This document shows, piece by piece, positions 21,429 through 33,621 of a stretch of DNA of 64,000 nucleotides (positions within the stretch are counted from its first letter, which is position 1; the number at the start of each line of letters is the position of its first letter). The position numbers and the translations under genes were made by a program. The stretch is from Lophium mytilinum (Eukaryota; Ascomycota; Dothideomycetes; Mytilinidiales; Mytilinidiaceae): NCBI GenBank assembly GCA_010093605.1, contig MU004198.1:688456-752455 (forward strand). Reading direction: 5' to 3'. The notes beneath the pieces are model-generated. The model had not been told where the DNA came from and did not search any database. It saw only the letters and a list, made by a program, of their open reading frames with translations.

Positions 21429-24400
21429 ATGTCGGCCGCCAGGGAGCTCGACGCCCCGCACACATTGGCTTCGCTGCCTCAGCCTTTCGATTCGAGCAAT
21501 GGCCGCACTGTCGCTGCTGGAGTGCATAGCTTGAGTGGCTCCAAGAAGAGGAAGAGGACTGAAATTGCTACTGGGGTTGATGGAGAGGGTGTCAGTATAT
21601 ACAGTGTAAGTTGCAATATCTTAGCGCGCGTGTGTAGTTGAGGATTGGGATAGTCAAGAGGTTGAACCTTGAATTGAGTTGGAGTGTACGCTATATTGGA
21701 TCCATTAGGGCTTGGGATAGCAGACTGGCTTATGGCCGTAAACTCTGATGGTATACTTGGGATATAGAGTGGATTTGGTTTGCTGGGGACATCGATAATT
21801 TGGGTGGGAATATTAGCTGACGAAAATCCTATCCAGGTCCACTCGCCGCAGCTTGTAACCTCCTACGCTCTCCCACCGCATACGTACTTAACGGCAGCGC
21901 CCTGCTCTGTGTACCGGAAAGGATCAAAAACACGAACTTCTCAGCGCTTTACTTACGCGCCTGTCGCACAATCGCTGGCGGGGTCAGACGCTCAAGTAAT
22001 TTGCTTCGCTGAGGACGTCCGGAAAGGCGATACGAACACTTTAAGAAAGTCTACTTTCAGCATACCCAAGGGCGCGAGCAAAGTCGTTGCACTTGAAGTC
22101 ATCCCTCTCGTGGGTACGGATGAAAACCCTGCTCTAGATCACGATGTCATCAGCATTCACGAGGGTGGTGAAGTCTATTGCTTTTCCGCGGACCTCAAAA
22201 CCACGCGGTGGGTTTGTGACGCTAGCGACCTTGCTACCGCCCATACCGGAAAGAAAAGCAGCATGCTCATTGAGTACGTCTGCTTGACCACCGCCAAAGC
22301 GGTCCGCCAAGGACTATTGAAAAGCCGTAACGACGTGTTGACCGTCCTAGACCCATCCCTGGGTACTCAAGAGGAGTCTTTAGATGCGACACTTATCCTA
22401 TGCTTAGTTGCACGCGACGCGCATTTGCTGGAGGACAATCATCGAACCCTGCAGATTCTTGCCATTCCGCCCCGATCTTCTGACGCCATCACCAGCCGCC
22501 GCCCAAGGATACAGCATATACTAGCTTGGCAACTCCCCAGTATCGCTCCTCTTACCGGCTCAAGTTCACAAGATAGCCCCGTTTATTCGCTTAACTCCAA
22601 GTTTGGCATCCTGCATCAACTCATCCAAGGCGTGATAATTACATACGACTTGTCCGGCACCGTTCCTCGAATTTCATCGAAATTAGAGGTTCCGGGAACT
22701 TCGTTGCAATCCTTCGTACAGCTGTCCTCAAGCCTTTTGTTTGCGACCTCCGAGAAATACTGTGGCATATTTGATGTCAAATACAACTCCCTCCAAGCCC
22801 TTTGTACGTTGACATCGGGTTGGGGCATTCCGGCAGACTCTAAGAAGAGAAAAGCGTCTTCGAATTTTGGTCCTAGATCGGCTCCCAAGCTCTTGGCCTA
22901 TTTCTCAGACATCGACATGGTGGTAGGGTTGGCCAACGGAGAACTGATTGGAATCCAGTTAGGAATCGAAACGACCACATCGAGAGGAAGAAAAGACGTA
23001 GAAGCTCTTCTTATCGACTCCATCGGCAAGGGACTTCGGCCCAAGCGGCAGAAACCGGAGCTTCCCAAGCACTGTACTGAGCCGCTTGACAAATGTGTCG
23101 CGAATCTTCCTAACGACTCCCAACAATCTAAGCGCGATGCCAAACGCGAGGCAAAAATGAACAAACATGCGGAACATGGCAATGTGATTGAGTTTGAGAA
23201 AGTTTTCACCGCCACCGTGGGTGCTGAAGTCGTAAAGAAAAAGGTCGAGTCAAAGTCTCTTGTGAACGGAGGAGATTCAGCCTCACAGAAGCTTTCGAAT
23301 GGCACGAAGACCGATCATGTGACCAACGGATTTAGAGTATCCAACAACGAGGACAACGCAAAAACCAAAGTTGCTGAGACGTCGCGAGACGAGTGGAAGC
23401 TTCCAAGGACAATTTCAGACTCATCCCGACACCTGTACCGGCGCCACGCAATCTACGCACTTGGAAAGATATTTTCCTGGACCCCGTCCGTGAATGGAGA
23501 AAGCCACTCTAAATCAAGTCGGACCATTCCCTCGTCAATCGTCCTTTCATTTTACCCCCCAAAGGTTTTCAAATGGCTTTTGCGGGGTGGGTATCTCACG
23601 AAGCAACTGGTGGAGCGCGCTCTGCAAGAGCAGTCGTCTCACGATCCCACCGAGGTCAAGTCTATTGCCGACGGAGATCTCATCGCAGCAATTTTCAACT
23701 TCGATCCGGAACTGCAAACACTCCAGTTGGTCTTGAGCCAGCCAACCTTCCTACCAATTGCCGAAGTTGTTCAGGCCGTTAAGCTCGTAATACAAAGTTT
23801 TGACGATGATCGTGCTCCTCAGTCTACACCCCGGCTACTCACCAACGGCGCGACATCCAATGACGACGAGGATGGGATGGACATCGACTACGAAATCGAG
23901 GCAGCATCCCAAGCCCTGGACCACGCACAATCGCTTCTCAAAGAAGATAGTCTTGTTACTCGCGGCCAAGCAATTCAGCACACTCTTACCAGATTGCATT
24001 CTTTTCCTCCTCCGCTAATCACCTCTGCGCTGCGCAACAATTTGACGCACCATGAGATAGGTATATTGACGGGCCTACTGCAAATCCAGCTTCGTAACGG
24101 CGGGTGGTCATCCTACTATATGGAGTCTGGCGCGGATGAAGGAACTGATGAGCTGTACGATCACTCGATCAAGATTATCGTCGCGCTGCTCACCTGCGCG
24201 CTCGATGCCATTGGCATTGGTGGTTGGCTCGCAGCCGCCAACGCGCCAAATGTGGAGGACTCAACGGCCAATTTACTTGAGACACTAAGCCAGGAAGTCA
24301 CAGACACGCTGACGGGTGTCTGGGAGACTGTTTGCTTGAAAGGCTTTGTGAGCGATTTCTTGAGGCATGCATGGAAAAGTGACAGGCAAGAAAGCAAGCG

Positions 24401-24635
24401 ACGAGAACACATGGCACGGAAGGATCATAAGCCAATTCTGGTATCTCGACGAGACGACGAAGATCCCGACGTGATGCTTCAGGAGAATATGCTGCCTCTG
24501 GGTTCGGGCGAGCCCGCGCTTCAGGGCACTAAGATTGGGAGCAACGGCGTGGTGGCGGTGAGAAGCAAGCGAGAGATGGGTACACTGATCAGTCGGCGAG
24601 TGCCCAAGTATAGCGTTGAGCGGATCGTGATATAG
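21429..24635 (+). CDS. UTP8: Utp8-like small-subunit processome protein
   Basis: Exons 21429-21605 and 21837-24635 (231-nt intron ending CTATCCAG, branch GCTGAC) give about 991 residues. Utp8 is part of the t-UTP subcomplex of the U3 snoRNP that supports rDNA transcription and 18S pre-rRNA processing in the nucleolus. Supporting features are a long N-terminal beta-propeller-like region (LVTSYALPPHTYLTAAPCS onward), a Lys-rich stretch KKRKRTE in exon 1, and a helical C-terminal part with LLKEDSLVTRGQAIQHTL and a basic tail. The match is to overall family pattern rather than to a catalytic motif, so the assignment is good but not certain. The intron is longer than its neighbours. Exon 1 start ATGTCGGCC and phase 0 joining were checked. 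Confidence 0.72.
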
Positions 24636-25395
24636 ATATCCTGGATCAGGTTCAACAAATGCGAAAAGGAAAATCACTACAGTTGTTCTTGATACATACG
24701 TATTCGATAGCATTGTAGGTTTTTCTCGGTTTACCATGTAGGGGTTAAGTAATACGGGCAGCATGCGTACACTCATTTGCCACTGTTCAAGGTTCTTCCA
24801 CAGAGCCTAAAACACAACTCGGATGTGCTACTGCCGCATACATATTTGTGCAGAATTCAATCCTGATAGCTGTTCTTCTATTGGATCGGGCCTCTTTTGG
24901 AAATAGTGTCTTGGTGTCTTGGGCACAGACTAAAGGCTTGGTATCGTAAGGTTGTCATTGTAACTGACTAGATTTCCTGAGGCCCATGACACTATTAGAC
25001 GGGAGCCGGACACGAATCATTACCGCGTGCTGCTGCGAGGTCGCTCGTATCGCCACAATCTGTAACTCAACACCGCTCGAATTGCCTATTCAGATACTGG
25101 AGATAGAGCACGGTCCATCCTCGATTGCGGTGATCTGCGGTATGATGCAGGTGGCGCGAAGCTCGGCTTGACGCCCCATTTTCTGTTCCGCGATCCGTGC
25201 TGACTGACACGAAAATAACCCTGTGCCCAGCTTACCAGTGCGTTTCAGGGGAACCAATACGAGCTAAAACACCTTCCGCTTGGTGCCAGCCCTAGCTAGT
25301 GGTTGATTTCATCCCGGCGAGCCGATCCCTCCGTCCAACATCGGCCAACTCACAACACCGAACGCGCTCCACTGCCCTCAACTTTTTCTTTGCCA
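24636..25395. other. Intergenic, promoter of the ArAE_2 gene
   Basis: 760 bp with no gene. It contains the UTP8 3' UTR and, from about 25180, the upstream region of the next gene. No repeat is recognised. Confidence 0.4.
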
Positions 25396-28300
25396 ATGGC
25401 TTCTCCAGAGCCCTCACCTGGCGAACAGGCGAAAGCCTCTACTGCCTCCAAGATGTCGACATCGAGCACAGAGGGCGCTGACCAGCCGAATGCGAGCGCC
25501 GCCGTGACCAAGAAGCCATCGAAGGTTAAGCAGTTATGGGGCAAGGTGGACCTGGATGTCGGGACTACTCTGATTATGATGAAGTATGTTCCAGCCTTCT
25601 GGTGTACGTTTTGTCGGTAACTCACGTGTTCATAGGGCTGCGCTTCCTCCTACAATTGCTCTAGCAATGTAATACTCTACTGTCATTACTTCAATTCACG
25701 CTCACAGCTCTCTAGGTATCAATCCGATGCTGTTGCCACTCAGTACGGCACACTCGGGTATCTCGTGGCCATTATCTCGATTCTTGGATTTTGCATTATG
25801 CCTCGCGCCAAGTTCATCCAGACAATGCTCATGAATATCATCGCTACCTGTATTGGCGCTGCCGTTGCGCTTCTTATGATCTGGAGCTCCATACAAGCCC
25901 GGAAACACACCACTCCCGCTGGTGCTCCATTGGCCGGATACAATTCGTCCCAATCCGCCGTTTGTGCTATCTGGCTGTTCTTCCAAATCTATATCATCAA
26001 CTCCATCAAAGCAAAGTTCCCTCAATTCGCTTTCCCGACCATCATCTACTCCATCTTCGTCAACGTTGCAGCTACGTATGGTCCCATGTTTGGCACCATG
26101 ACCCAAGGAATTTCTTTTGCGAAACGCCTTCTGGAAGCTTTCCTGACAGGATTTGCCCTCTCCACCGGAGTGTCTCTATTCGTAGTTCCGATGAGCTGCA
26201 GACTGGTCGTATTCAAAGAGATGACTGGTTACATCGGTGTATTGAGGGGAACGCTGCAAGCACATAAAGGCTACATGCTGAGTCTCGAGACTACTGACAT
26301 GTTTTTGCCAGACGTCACAAACACCAGCGAAGACAAGAAAGGCCACAAAGTAAAGAAGCCCAAGGAGAGACCAGAAGTCGCCGCCGTCAAGAAGAGTATC
26401 GCTGCGCTCACCGAGTTGCACGGGAAGCTCAATAGTGACCTCCCATTCGCAAAACGCGAAATCGCATTTGGCAAACTAGGTCCAGACCAATTGGAGGAGA
26501 TGTTCAAGAAGCTACGTGCCATCATGGTTCCTACGTTGGGTTTGGGATCATTGGTAGATATCTTCGGCCGATATGCGGAGATGAACCATTGGGACGCCTC
26601 GCCTGAATCGAAGCAGCAGGATCCTGAGACACAGGCGCGTAAAAACAAGGCCGTTAAAGAGTGGAATGAGATCATGAAGTCTGTCCACGAGCCATTCTCA
26701 GCCATCATTCAGGTCATGGACGACGGACTTGAACATGCTCTTTTGACGCTCGAATTAAAGAAGGCTCCGAAGAAAAAGAAGAACGCAGCACAAGACGTTG
26801 AGGCTAAGGGCGATACTGTGAAACCGGGAGAAGCAGGATTCGCGGATTATCTAGACGGCCAAACAGAACGATTCTACCAAGGCAAAGAACTCGCGCTCAG
26901 GGAATGGTGTAATCGCAAAGGCATCAACTTACCCAACGACTTTTTCGAACATCCTTCACACTACAAAGATGTCCCGTCGGACGACGTGGCTGATGACGAT
27001 GACGGCGAATATAACCGAAATTCAAAGCAGCTTTACCTCCTACTCTTCGTAAGCTCTCCTCGTCCAATCCCGTCCGTGGAAACACAGTTCAATGGGAAAT
27101 GAACATCATACGCGCTTCCATTATCTCCCGGTATAATCTGTTAACTAATGCCCTTGTGTAGATGGAGTTCTTACTCTATTCCGTCAGCCGTGCCATTCTC
27201 GACCTCGTCCGTTATGCAGATGAGCAAGTTTCGAACGGCAAAATGAAGAAGTCGAAGCTTCTTATGCCAGGCAACAGGCGTCTAAAGAAATGGCTGGTTA
27301 ACATTTTCAAGGTTGAGGATTCTACCGCTGAGGACACCACTACAACTGGCGACGTCGACGGAAACAAGTCCACCATATATATGGGCGAGGCTTACAGTGC
27401 CCGAAAGGATCCGGAACATCTTCCGCCGCAGACTGCATGGGAGCATATTGGAGACTTCATCCGAATCTTCCCAAGATTTCTTCGATCATCCGAGTCAGCC
27501 TTTGGATTCCGTGCTGCCTGTGCTACAATGTCCATCGCCATCGTTGCATACCTTCATGATACTCAAGCCTTCTTTGTGAAGCAACGGCTTGTATGGGCAA
27601 TGATCATGGTGGCCATCAGTATGACACCCAGCGCTGGTCAGAGTGCATCAACATTCTTCCTCAGACTCATCGGAACCGTCCTGGCCATGGTCTTGTCGTT
27701 CCTCATGTGGTATATCCCCGACGAAAAGACTCCTGGCGTCATAGTCTTCCTGTTTATTTTTGTGTCTCTTGGCTTCTACGTTCCGATCAAGAAGCCGAAG
27801 TTCATCATCGTTGGACTCATCAGCGTCGTCACCGCTACCATGATCATTGGATACGAACTTGAGGTCAGGAAAATCGGTAAACCCGCAGCAAGCTCCAACG
27901 GCCAGCCATACTATCCGATTTACACACTAGCACCGTACCGGCTCGCAACAGTTGCAGGAGGCCTTTTCGTAGCATTCGTCTGGACGTTTTTCCCATACCC
28001 AATCTCCGAGCACTCCATTATCCGACAGAGCCTCGGGTGTGCTCTTTATTTGTCTGCAAATTACTACTCTATCGTTCACGAGACCGTCCGTGCTCGGATT
28101 CGCGGTGATGAGGGTGACTTAATGACGAAAGGCAGCCCTGGAAAGAAACTTGAGAAGGCTCGCCTTAAGGTGTTCTCAAAGCAGATGCTAGTGCTCGAAG
28201 GTCTGAAGATGAACACTGCTTTCCAGAAATGGGAAGTGCCCCTTGGCGGCAAATTTCCAAAGAAAGAATACGATACCATCATCCAATGCGTTACCAAGTA

Positions 28301-28883
28301 AGCTATCCACACCCATTAGATGCGAGAGGACATCTGCTAACGCATACCATCAGCATCGTACAATACATGTCCCTGGTTGGATACGCTTCTCACACCTTCA
28401 CGGACATGAACTCAAATCATAGCGACCCTTCAGAGAACGAGTGGTTTGAAGACTTCCGACGGCTGATCAGTTCAGTCAATGTTACGTCACATGAGATCAC
28501 TTCACTTCTTGCTCTGCTCTCCTCGGCTATTACGAATGGCCAACCACTGCCCCCCTATCTTACGACCCCCAAGCCTTACCAACTCTCTGCTAGGGTCCGG
28601 GCTCTTGATAGAGACATATTGAGCGTTCGAAACATCGCCGAGCCTGGCTATGCGGCTTTTGCAGTCATGCAAATATCTACACGTTGCATTGTCGGGGACC
28701 TCGAGAAGCTCCTAAAGTAAGCACAATATCTATTTTTGACCGTTGAATCCGTCTAATGATGTCCTCAGAAGTGTAAGAGTGTTAGTGGGAGTTCTCGATT
28801 TCTCATTCCACACCGTCAGCACAAATAGCTCAACCGCGAGCTCTTCCAGCACGACGCTCTTTAAACCGAGCAAGCAAGAGTAA
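25396..28883 (+). CDS. ArAE_2/FUSC-type membrane protein (BRE4-like), six exons
   Basis: Exons 25396-25583, 25636-25668, 25716-27048, 27162-28297, 28354-28716 and 28769-28883 sum to 1,055 codons in phase. The last join matters: a TAA follows AAG at 28718, but AA|GTAAGC...CTAATG...CTCAG restores a frame that ends SSTTLFKPSKQE. The protein has two blocks of transmembrane helices. The first is LGYLVAIISILGFCIM, MNIIATCIGAAVALLMIW and AVCAIWLFFQIYI; the second is CATMSIAIVAYL, TFFLRLIGTVLAMVLSFLM and FLFIFVSLGFYV. Each is followed by long cytosolic helical regions. This is the architecture of the ArAE_2_N / FUSC / DUF2421 families (yeast Bre4-like, linked to brefeldin A sensitivity), annotated as putative ER or aromatic-acid exporters. 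The transported substrate is not known. It ends 48 bp from the convergent gene at 28932. Confidence 0.87.
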
Positions 28884-28931
28884 ACCGCCACATCTTTCCT
28901 TATCGCCTCTCCGCCTATATACATCACGATA

Positions 28932-30131
28932 TCAATCCGTCTGCAACTCGCCATCGCAAAAGATCCTCCCATCCTTCGTATACCTCACGTTGACCTCCCC
29001 TGCTCTCTCCCTATCCATCGCCTCCTTGCACTCCCTCTTTCTCTGCTCTACCGTTCGCGGCAGCACGGCTCTCGTCTGTACTCTCAACATGTGCACCTCG
29101 TTCTCAACTTCGACCACGCGCTCATATAACTTCGTCGCCTTATTTCTCGCCGTCGCCATACAAACCTGCACCCACCCCTCAAACTCCACAATATCTTTCT
29201 CTAGCAGCCGCGCTGGGTATACTTCGTCATGCCACCAACCTTGGAGGTACACTCGATCAGCTTCCCGCTTGTACAAGAGCTTTCCTGTTGCCCTCACTAC
29301 CTGTCCGAGTTTCGCTCCATCCTCTACGCAGGCCCATGCTATCGCGTGGAAGTCTGGCTTCGGGTTCTTGAGCGACGTGATAGGTGTCAGGTCCAGCAGT
29401 AGCTCGTGGAGTCCGTCTATCACAGTCTCCGCCCGCTTGTATGCCGTGACGGTGATCTGGAGGAGGAGAATCTTGGCGCGGATCTCCCGGGGACGGTTGG
29501 GGGTCAGCAGGGCGATGTCGTCGGTGCCTGTTGGGCGGGGATCGAAGAGGAGGGGAAGTCCGCTGCGAAGGGTGGTTGGTTGGAGGCGGCGGTGCTTGGG
29601 GACTACGGTAATGTAGGAGTTCGTCCGGCTAGGGACAAGAGAGCTGGATGGCGGGATGCGGCGTCTTGAGATTGAGGTTGCAACAGCCCTATTATCTCCG
29701 CGCGTATTCCGCGGTACGTTTGGATTGCAAGGTACGGTTAAAAAGGCACGGCGTCGCGAGGCTTGCGCTTGGGTTAGAGGAGCCCTAGCAGTTGAGTGTG
29801 CCTCTCGTGAACCTACTACCGCGGGCAACTCTGGTGAAGATGGCGGCATCGAGCTAGGTCTAGAGCTATCTCCCTTGGGTATGTGTGTGCTCGGGATCGC
29901 GTATTGTTGGACACCCCTAGCCTTCAGGATCCGTATAGTTATGCCGAATCCGAAATCGAACACTCTTCCTTCCTGGTTCGCATTCGCATATTTTTCCGGC
30001 CAACAGTAATGGTCCAACCCCGTGAACACGAGATGTCCGAGGAGCATCCAAAGGGTCCTGCACACGAGGTAGAGGAGCCAGCTCCATATCCATACTACGC
30101 AAACCACCGGGAGAGCAAGAAAACTGTCCAT
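28932..30131 (-). CDS. Hypothetical protein with N-terminal membrane anchor, 399 aa
   Basis: A single-exon frame. Residues about 4-38 form one long or two close hydrophobic helices rich in Trp, Leu and Val (VVCVVWIWSWLLYLVC), suggesting a membrane anchor. A Pro/Ser/Arg-rich disordered region follows (about 85-190), then a mostly helical, charged C-terminal domain (about 230-385) with a probable coiled coil (KLYERVVEVENEVHMLR) and the ending KDGRIFCDGELQTD. I do not recognise the family and assign no function. It lies tail to tail with the ArAE_2 gene. Codon use is like that of neighbouring genes and supports real coding. Confidence 0.65.
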   Translation of the reverse strand: MDSFLALPVVCVVWIWSWLLYLVCRTLWMLLGHLVFTGLDHYCWPEKYANANQEGRVFDFGFGITIRILKARGVQQYAIPSTHIPKGDSSRPSSMPPSSPELPAVVGSREAHSTARAPLTQAQASRRRAFLTVPCNPNVPRNTRGDNRAVATSISRRRIPPSSSLVPSRTNSYITVVPKHRRLQPTTLRSGLPLLFDPRPTGTDDIALLTPNRPREIRAKILLLQITVTAYKRAETVIDGLHELLLDLTPITSLKNPKPDFHAIAWACVEDGAKLGQVVRATGKLLYKREADRVYLQGWWHDEVYPARLLEKDIVEFEGWVQVCMATARNKATKLYERVVEVENEVHMLRVQTRAVLPRTVEQRKRECKEAMDRERAGEVNVRYTKDGRIFCDGELQTD

Positions 30132-30687
30132 GAGATCTCAATGCTTGAGGCGAAGTCAGGTGGTTGCTGTAGGATCTGCAAGTTGCTTGCTTCTCCATCT
30201 CCGTTTCCCAAGCGACCCTTTTATCCCCAAGACCGTCTCTACACAGGTGAATCTTCCAGAAGCTCCCAAGTCGCCAGGCCGCGGATGCAAACCGCTCCCT
30301 AGCTCCTCACTCACAACTCCCGGGACCGCGCACCGTGCGCGCATCCACTCCCATGGCCGACGATCTCACTCCTCACCCTTCCTATTGTCGCGGGCCGACA
30401 ATAAGAACCCATCAATAGCCAACCTTCCTATTGTTCCGAAATTCTTCTTATAAGCTCCTCCTCCACCCTTCCCTCCTCTCCATCTTCACAACCTCAACCG
30501 CGCTCACAACCAACCTCAAACCCACAACCAGCGCCTTACCATCCACTCTCTGCGCGTCTTCTCACAACCTCACCGCACCACAACCCACTCTCAACCCCGT
30601 CAAACCCGGTCGAAGTGTCTTCTCACACCCTCACCGCACCTCAACCCACCCAACACGCCGTCAAAACCTCTCTCAACCAGCCTCAAA
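30132..30687. promoter_or_regulatory. Promoter and leader of the 30688 gene, with a duplicated leader segment
   Basis: A TTATAAG box at 30448-30454 lies about 240 bp before the ATG. The following 230 bp are CA/CT-rich leader. Within it a segment starting GTCTTCTCACAACCTCACCG (30556) recurs 61 bp later (30617) as GTCTTCTCACACCCTCACCG. Confidence 0.45.
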
Positions 30688-31155
30688 ATGCGCGCCCGCT
30701 CCATCGCCATCACCGCCCCCTCCGGCTTCACGCCCCTCCGCAACCAGCTCCTCTCGCCGACTTGGTTCGCGCCGCGTTGGAACCGGCGGAGTGCGCCTTC
30801 GCCCACCACACCGACGTTCGCTCAAACCAACTTCTGTCTCGCCGCGACCTTCACTCAGGCCACCTTCACCGAGCCCGCCTTCACCACCGAACCAGGCCGA
30901 AGCGCCATTGACGCGCGGATGATGGCGTTCCAGGCCCCGAAGCGTCGCAAGCTCAGCACCAGGGAGTTTGTGGAGGTGTTCCCAGCCGTGGAGGAGAGGG
31001 GGGATGCCGCTGGCACTGGAGTTTTGGTGGCGGAGGCACTTTCGGGATCTGGGGTGGTGGGGAAGGGGAAGGGGAAGGAGAAGGAGGAGGGGTGGGGATC
31101 GGGGAGTGAGGAGGGGAGTGAGGATAGTATGGAGATTGTGGGGGTGGATGTTTGA
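30688..31155 (+). CDS. Small hypothetical protein, 155 aa
   Basis: A 155-codon frame starting at an ATG in a good context (CAAAATG) after a TATA box and a CA-rich leader, which is why I accept it. The N-terminal half is rich in Thr, Ala, Phe and Pro (TFTQATFTEPAFTTEP). The middle has a basic patch (KRRKLSTREFVEVF) that could be a nuclear signal, and the C-terminus is highly acidic/Gly/Ser-rich (GSGSEEGSEDSMEIVGV). The family is not recognised. The tail is low complexity and ends right where the downstream repeats begin. It may be a nuclear protein, but this is only inference. Confidence 0.45.
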   Translation: MRARSIAITAPSGFTPLRNQLLSPTWFAPRWNRRSAPSPTTPTFAQTNFCLAATFTQATFTEPAFTTEPGRSAIDARMMAFQAPKRRKLSTREFVEVFPAVEERGDAAGTGVLVAEALSGSGVVGKGKGKEKEEGWGSGSEEGSEDSMEIVGVDV

Positions 31156-31250
31156 GCTGGTCTTGGCATGGGAATCAGTCTCTGAATATGAATCGAGCTA
31201 CTATGGATATGGATATGAGCTACTACTGCCTACGGTTTTGATGCTGGGTT

Positions 31251-31720
31251 GACACTGTGTGAGGTGGCTTAGTGAGGATTTCGGGGCGTGATATGTGTGG
31301 TTTGGAGGAGCTGGTGGGCTGGTTGGGGTACTTCTGACGGTGGTGGAGAGGTGTAGGTAGATGGCTAAGCTGGACGCGGTATGAATGTGAAGTATTAGTT
31401 GCTGCTGCTTGCACTCGTTTGATACTGCGTGAGGTGCCCTGGTGAGCTTGTAGGAATGTAATATATGTCGTTTTGACGACCTAGAAAGATAGCTGGGCCA
31501 CCTCAGACGGTGGTAAAGGGGTGTGTGCAGATGGCTGAGCTAGATGCAGCATCAGAATACAAACTACTTCCGTTTATTGCTTACACCTGTTTGATACTAT
31601 ATGAGGTACCCTGATGAGCTTCTAGGAATGTAATATACAACGTTTTGACAAGCTGGAAAAGTAGCTGGGTCACCTCAGACGTTGGTGGAGAAGTGCACAC
31701 AGATACTAAGTAAAGAACGG
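31251..31720 (+). repeat. Three degenerate tandem units of about 170 bp
   Basis: The motif GACACTGTGTGAGGTG and its variants GATACTGCGTGAGGTG and GATACTATATGAGGTA occur at 31251, 31421 and 31594, 170 and 173 bp apart. Each unit continues with GGAATGTAATATA-like and AGCTGGGYCACCTCAGACG-like segments. The block is non-coding and starts just after the small gene's 3' end. Confidence 0.7.
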
Positions 31721-32161
31721 ACATTTCTCTTCCTCGCGCATCACCTCAAATTACGTGTATTGTATCGCCATTTTGCAGTATAGGTTGCTACTAAAAGCGC
31801 TCCACGCATATGCAGATTTGAGCTACAGTCGATGTTATCTTTAGAGCTCGTGTATTAGTTACGCGCGTTCCGGAGTAAGAATTCTCTCCTCTTTATATAA
31901 GTAGCCTAGATTAAAACTATCCTTTCATCTATTTGGTAGTGTATGCAGGTATTTAAGACACCTCATACGTAACTAGCTTTAGGATAGGCCGATGTCATTT
32001 CCAGAGCTTGTGAATTGGATCCCTTTCTAGTGAGGCTAGATTTCCTTCCTATTCAATTAGGTAGCCTAAACTAGACCTATCATAGGGTTGTTTTAACGGT
32101 GTATGCATATATTTGAAGTACCCCATGCGTAATCCGCTTTGGAAGAAGGCCGATGTAATTC

Positions 32162-32353
32162 GTGCACGCCGATGCCCGTGGCCGTCGGCTTTTCGTCGCT
32201 CTCCAAGTCCGCCTAACGGATCCGAACGCTGTCGATACCGTTAGGCCTGCGATGACGAACGGATGCCTCGTCAATATAGATACTAGGCCTCTCGTGAGCG
32301 CTGGCTTAGCGGCGGAGATTAAGACGGCTATAGAGAACGAGGCGGTTGGATAA
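32162..32353 (+). other. GC-rich open segment inserted in the 161-bp array
   Basis: A 63-codon frame (starting MHADARGRRLFVALQV, ending IENEAVG) with much higher GC than the repeats around it. It begins exactly where the repeat unit at 32152 loses similarity after nine bases and ends where AAGTAGAGCTATTAGAGACC resumes repeat-like sequence. It is not recognised. It could be a gene fragment carried in, or chance coding potential. Confidence 0.3.
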
Positions 32354-33621
32354 GTAGAGCTATTAGAGACCATTCTCCATTTCAGCCTAGCTAAACATCG
32401 TGATTTTTATAGTTAGGATGGAAACACTACTCGATTGCGAGCACCCCCTTCGGCAGCGACCAGTTTTACTCTCCCTGCATAAGCCTATTAGAGAGGGCAA
32501 TAGTGCGTATGTACACATTTGAATTCAAAGACCTCAACGACGTTGTGGCGAGGTTAGAGACCTCAGAAATGTCTAAGCCTCGCGAATAAGATACCTGTGT
32601 TATAGAACTAGATTTTCTTCCCCTTTGGTTTAGCGGCTGAGATTAGTACTGAGCTCTTATCGTTCTGACGGCATATGCATGTGTTTGAAGTGCCTCACAC
32701 GTTACTAGCTTCAGGAGAAGGCCGATGTCATTTCCAGGGCTTGCGAATCAGAGTGCCCTTTTCCTAGATTTCGATTTCTTTCCTCTTTACTAGAAAGTTG
32801 AAATCAGATCCATCTAGTTATGTTTTCAACGTGTTTAATAGCTGCCCAATATGCGCTGTGCATAACCAGCTCCAGAACACAAGATATGTCATTTCCGGGG
32901 CTCGTGAATCAGATACCTGCTTTGCAGACGTGGATTCTCATCCTCCCTAGCTAAGTAGCGTAGATTAAGAGCACATTCTTATTTTTTTAATCTCCTAAAC
33001 AGCTACCTAGATCACTTCATGCATGACCAGCTTCCAAAAACAAAGTATGTTATTTCCAGGGCCTGTGAATCTAATGATCGTTTTACAGACCCGTCTTTCT
33101 GGTCTCTTTAGCTATATGACACATATCGTGAACACATCGTTATTGTCTTGATCTCCTGCACAGCTATCTAGACCACTTCATGCATAATCAGCTCTCAAAA
33201 ATAGAGCATGTGATTTCCAGGGCTGGTATATTAGACAGCTGCTGCGTGGGACCCTATTCCCTTCCTCTTTGGCTAAGTAGCCTAGATTAGAAGCATATCG
33301 TCATCGTTCTAACATCTTATGAAGCTATCTAGACCTCTTCATGCCTAGCCAGCCTTTAAAAATGGGGGATGTCATTTCCAGGGCTTGTATATCAGACACC
33401 CGCTATGCGGGGCCCGATTCCCTTCCTCTCTAGCCAAATGCCCTATATCAAATCTATCTCATTCCTATTTTGACAGCCTACACAGGTATTCAAGACCCCC
33501 CTTGCATTACTAGCTTCAACAAAGGCGCGATGTCATTTCCACTGATTGCATATTGGGTAGCGCTCATCTGAAGACCATTGCGGGACGCTGTAGTCTTCAA
33601 CCACCCCCCTCCCTCCCTCCA

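Noticed and set aside
28718-28720. TAA as the true end of the ArAE_2 gene
   Set aside because: A canonical intron starts inside the preceding codon and the next exon restores a frame of 38 further residues ending in its own stop.
32162-32353. Real small gene within the repeat array
   Set aside because: No promoter, no recognisable family and edges that coincide with repeat breakpoints; kept only as an inserted open segment.
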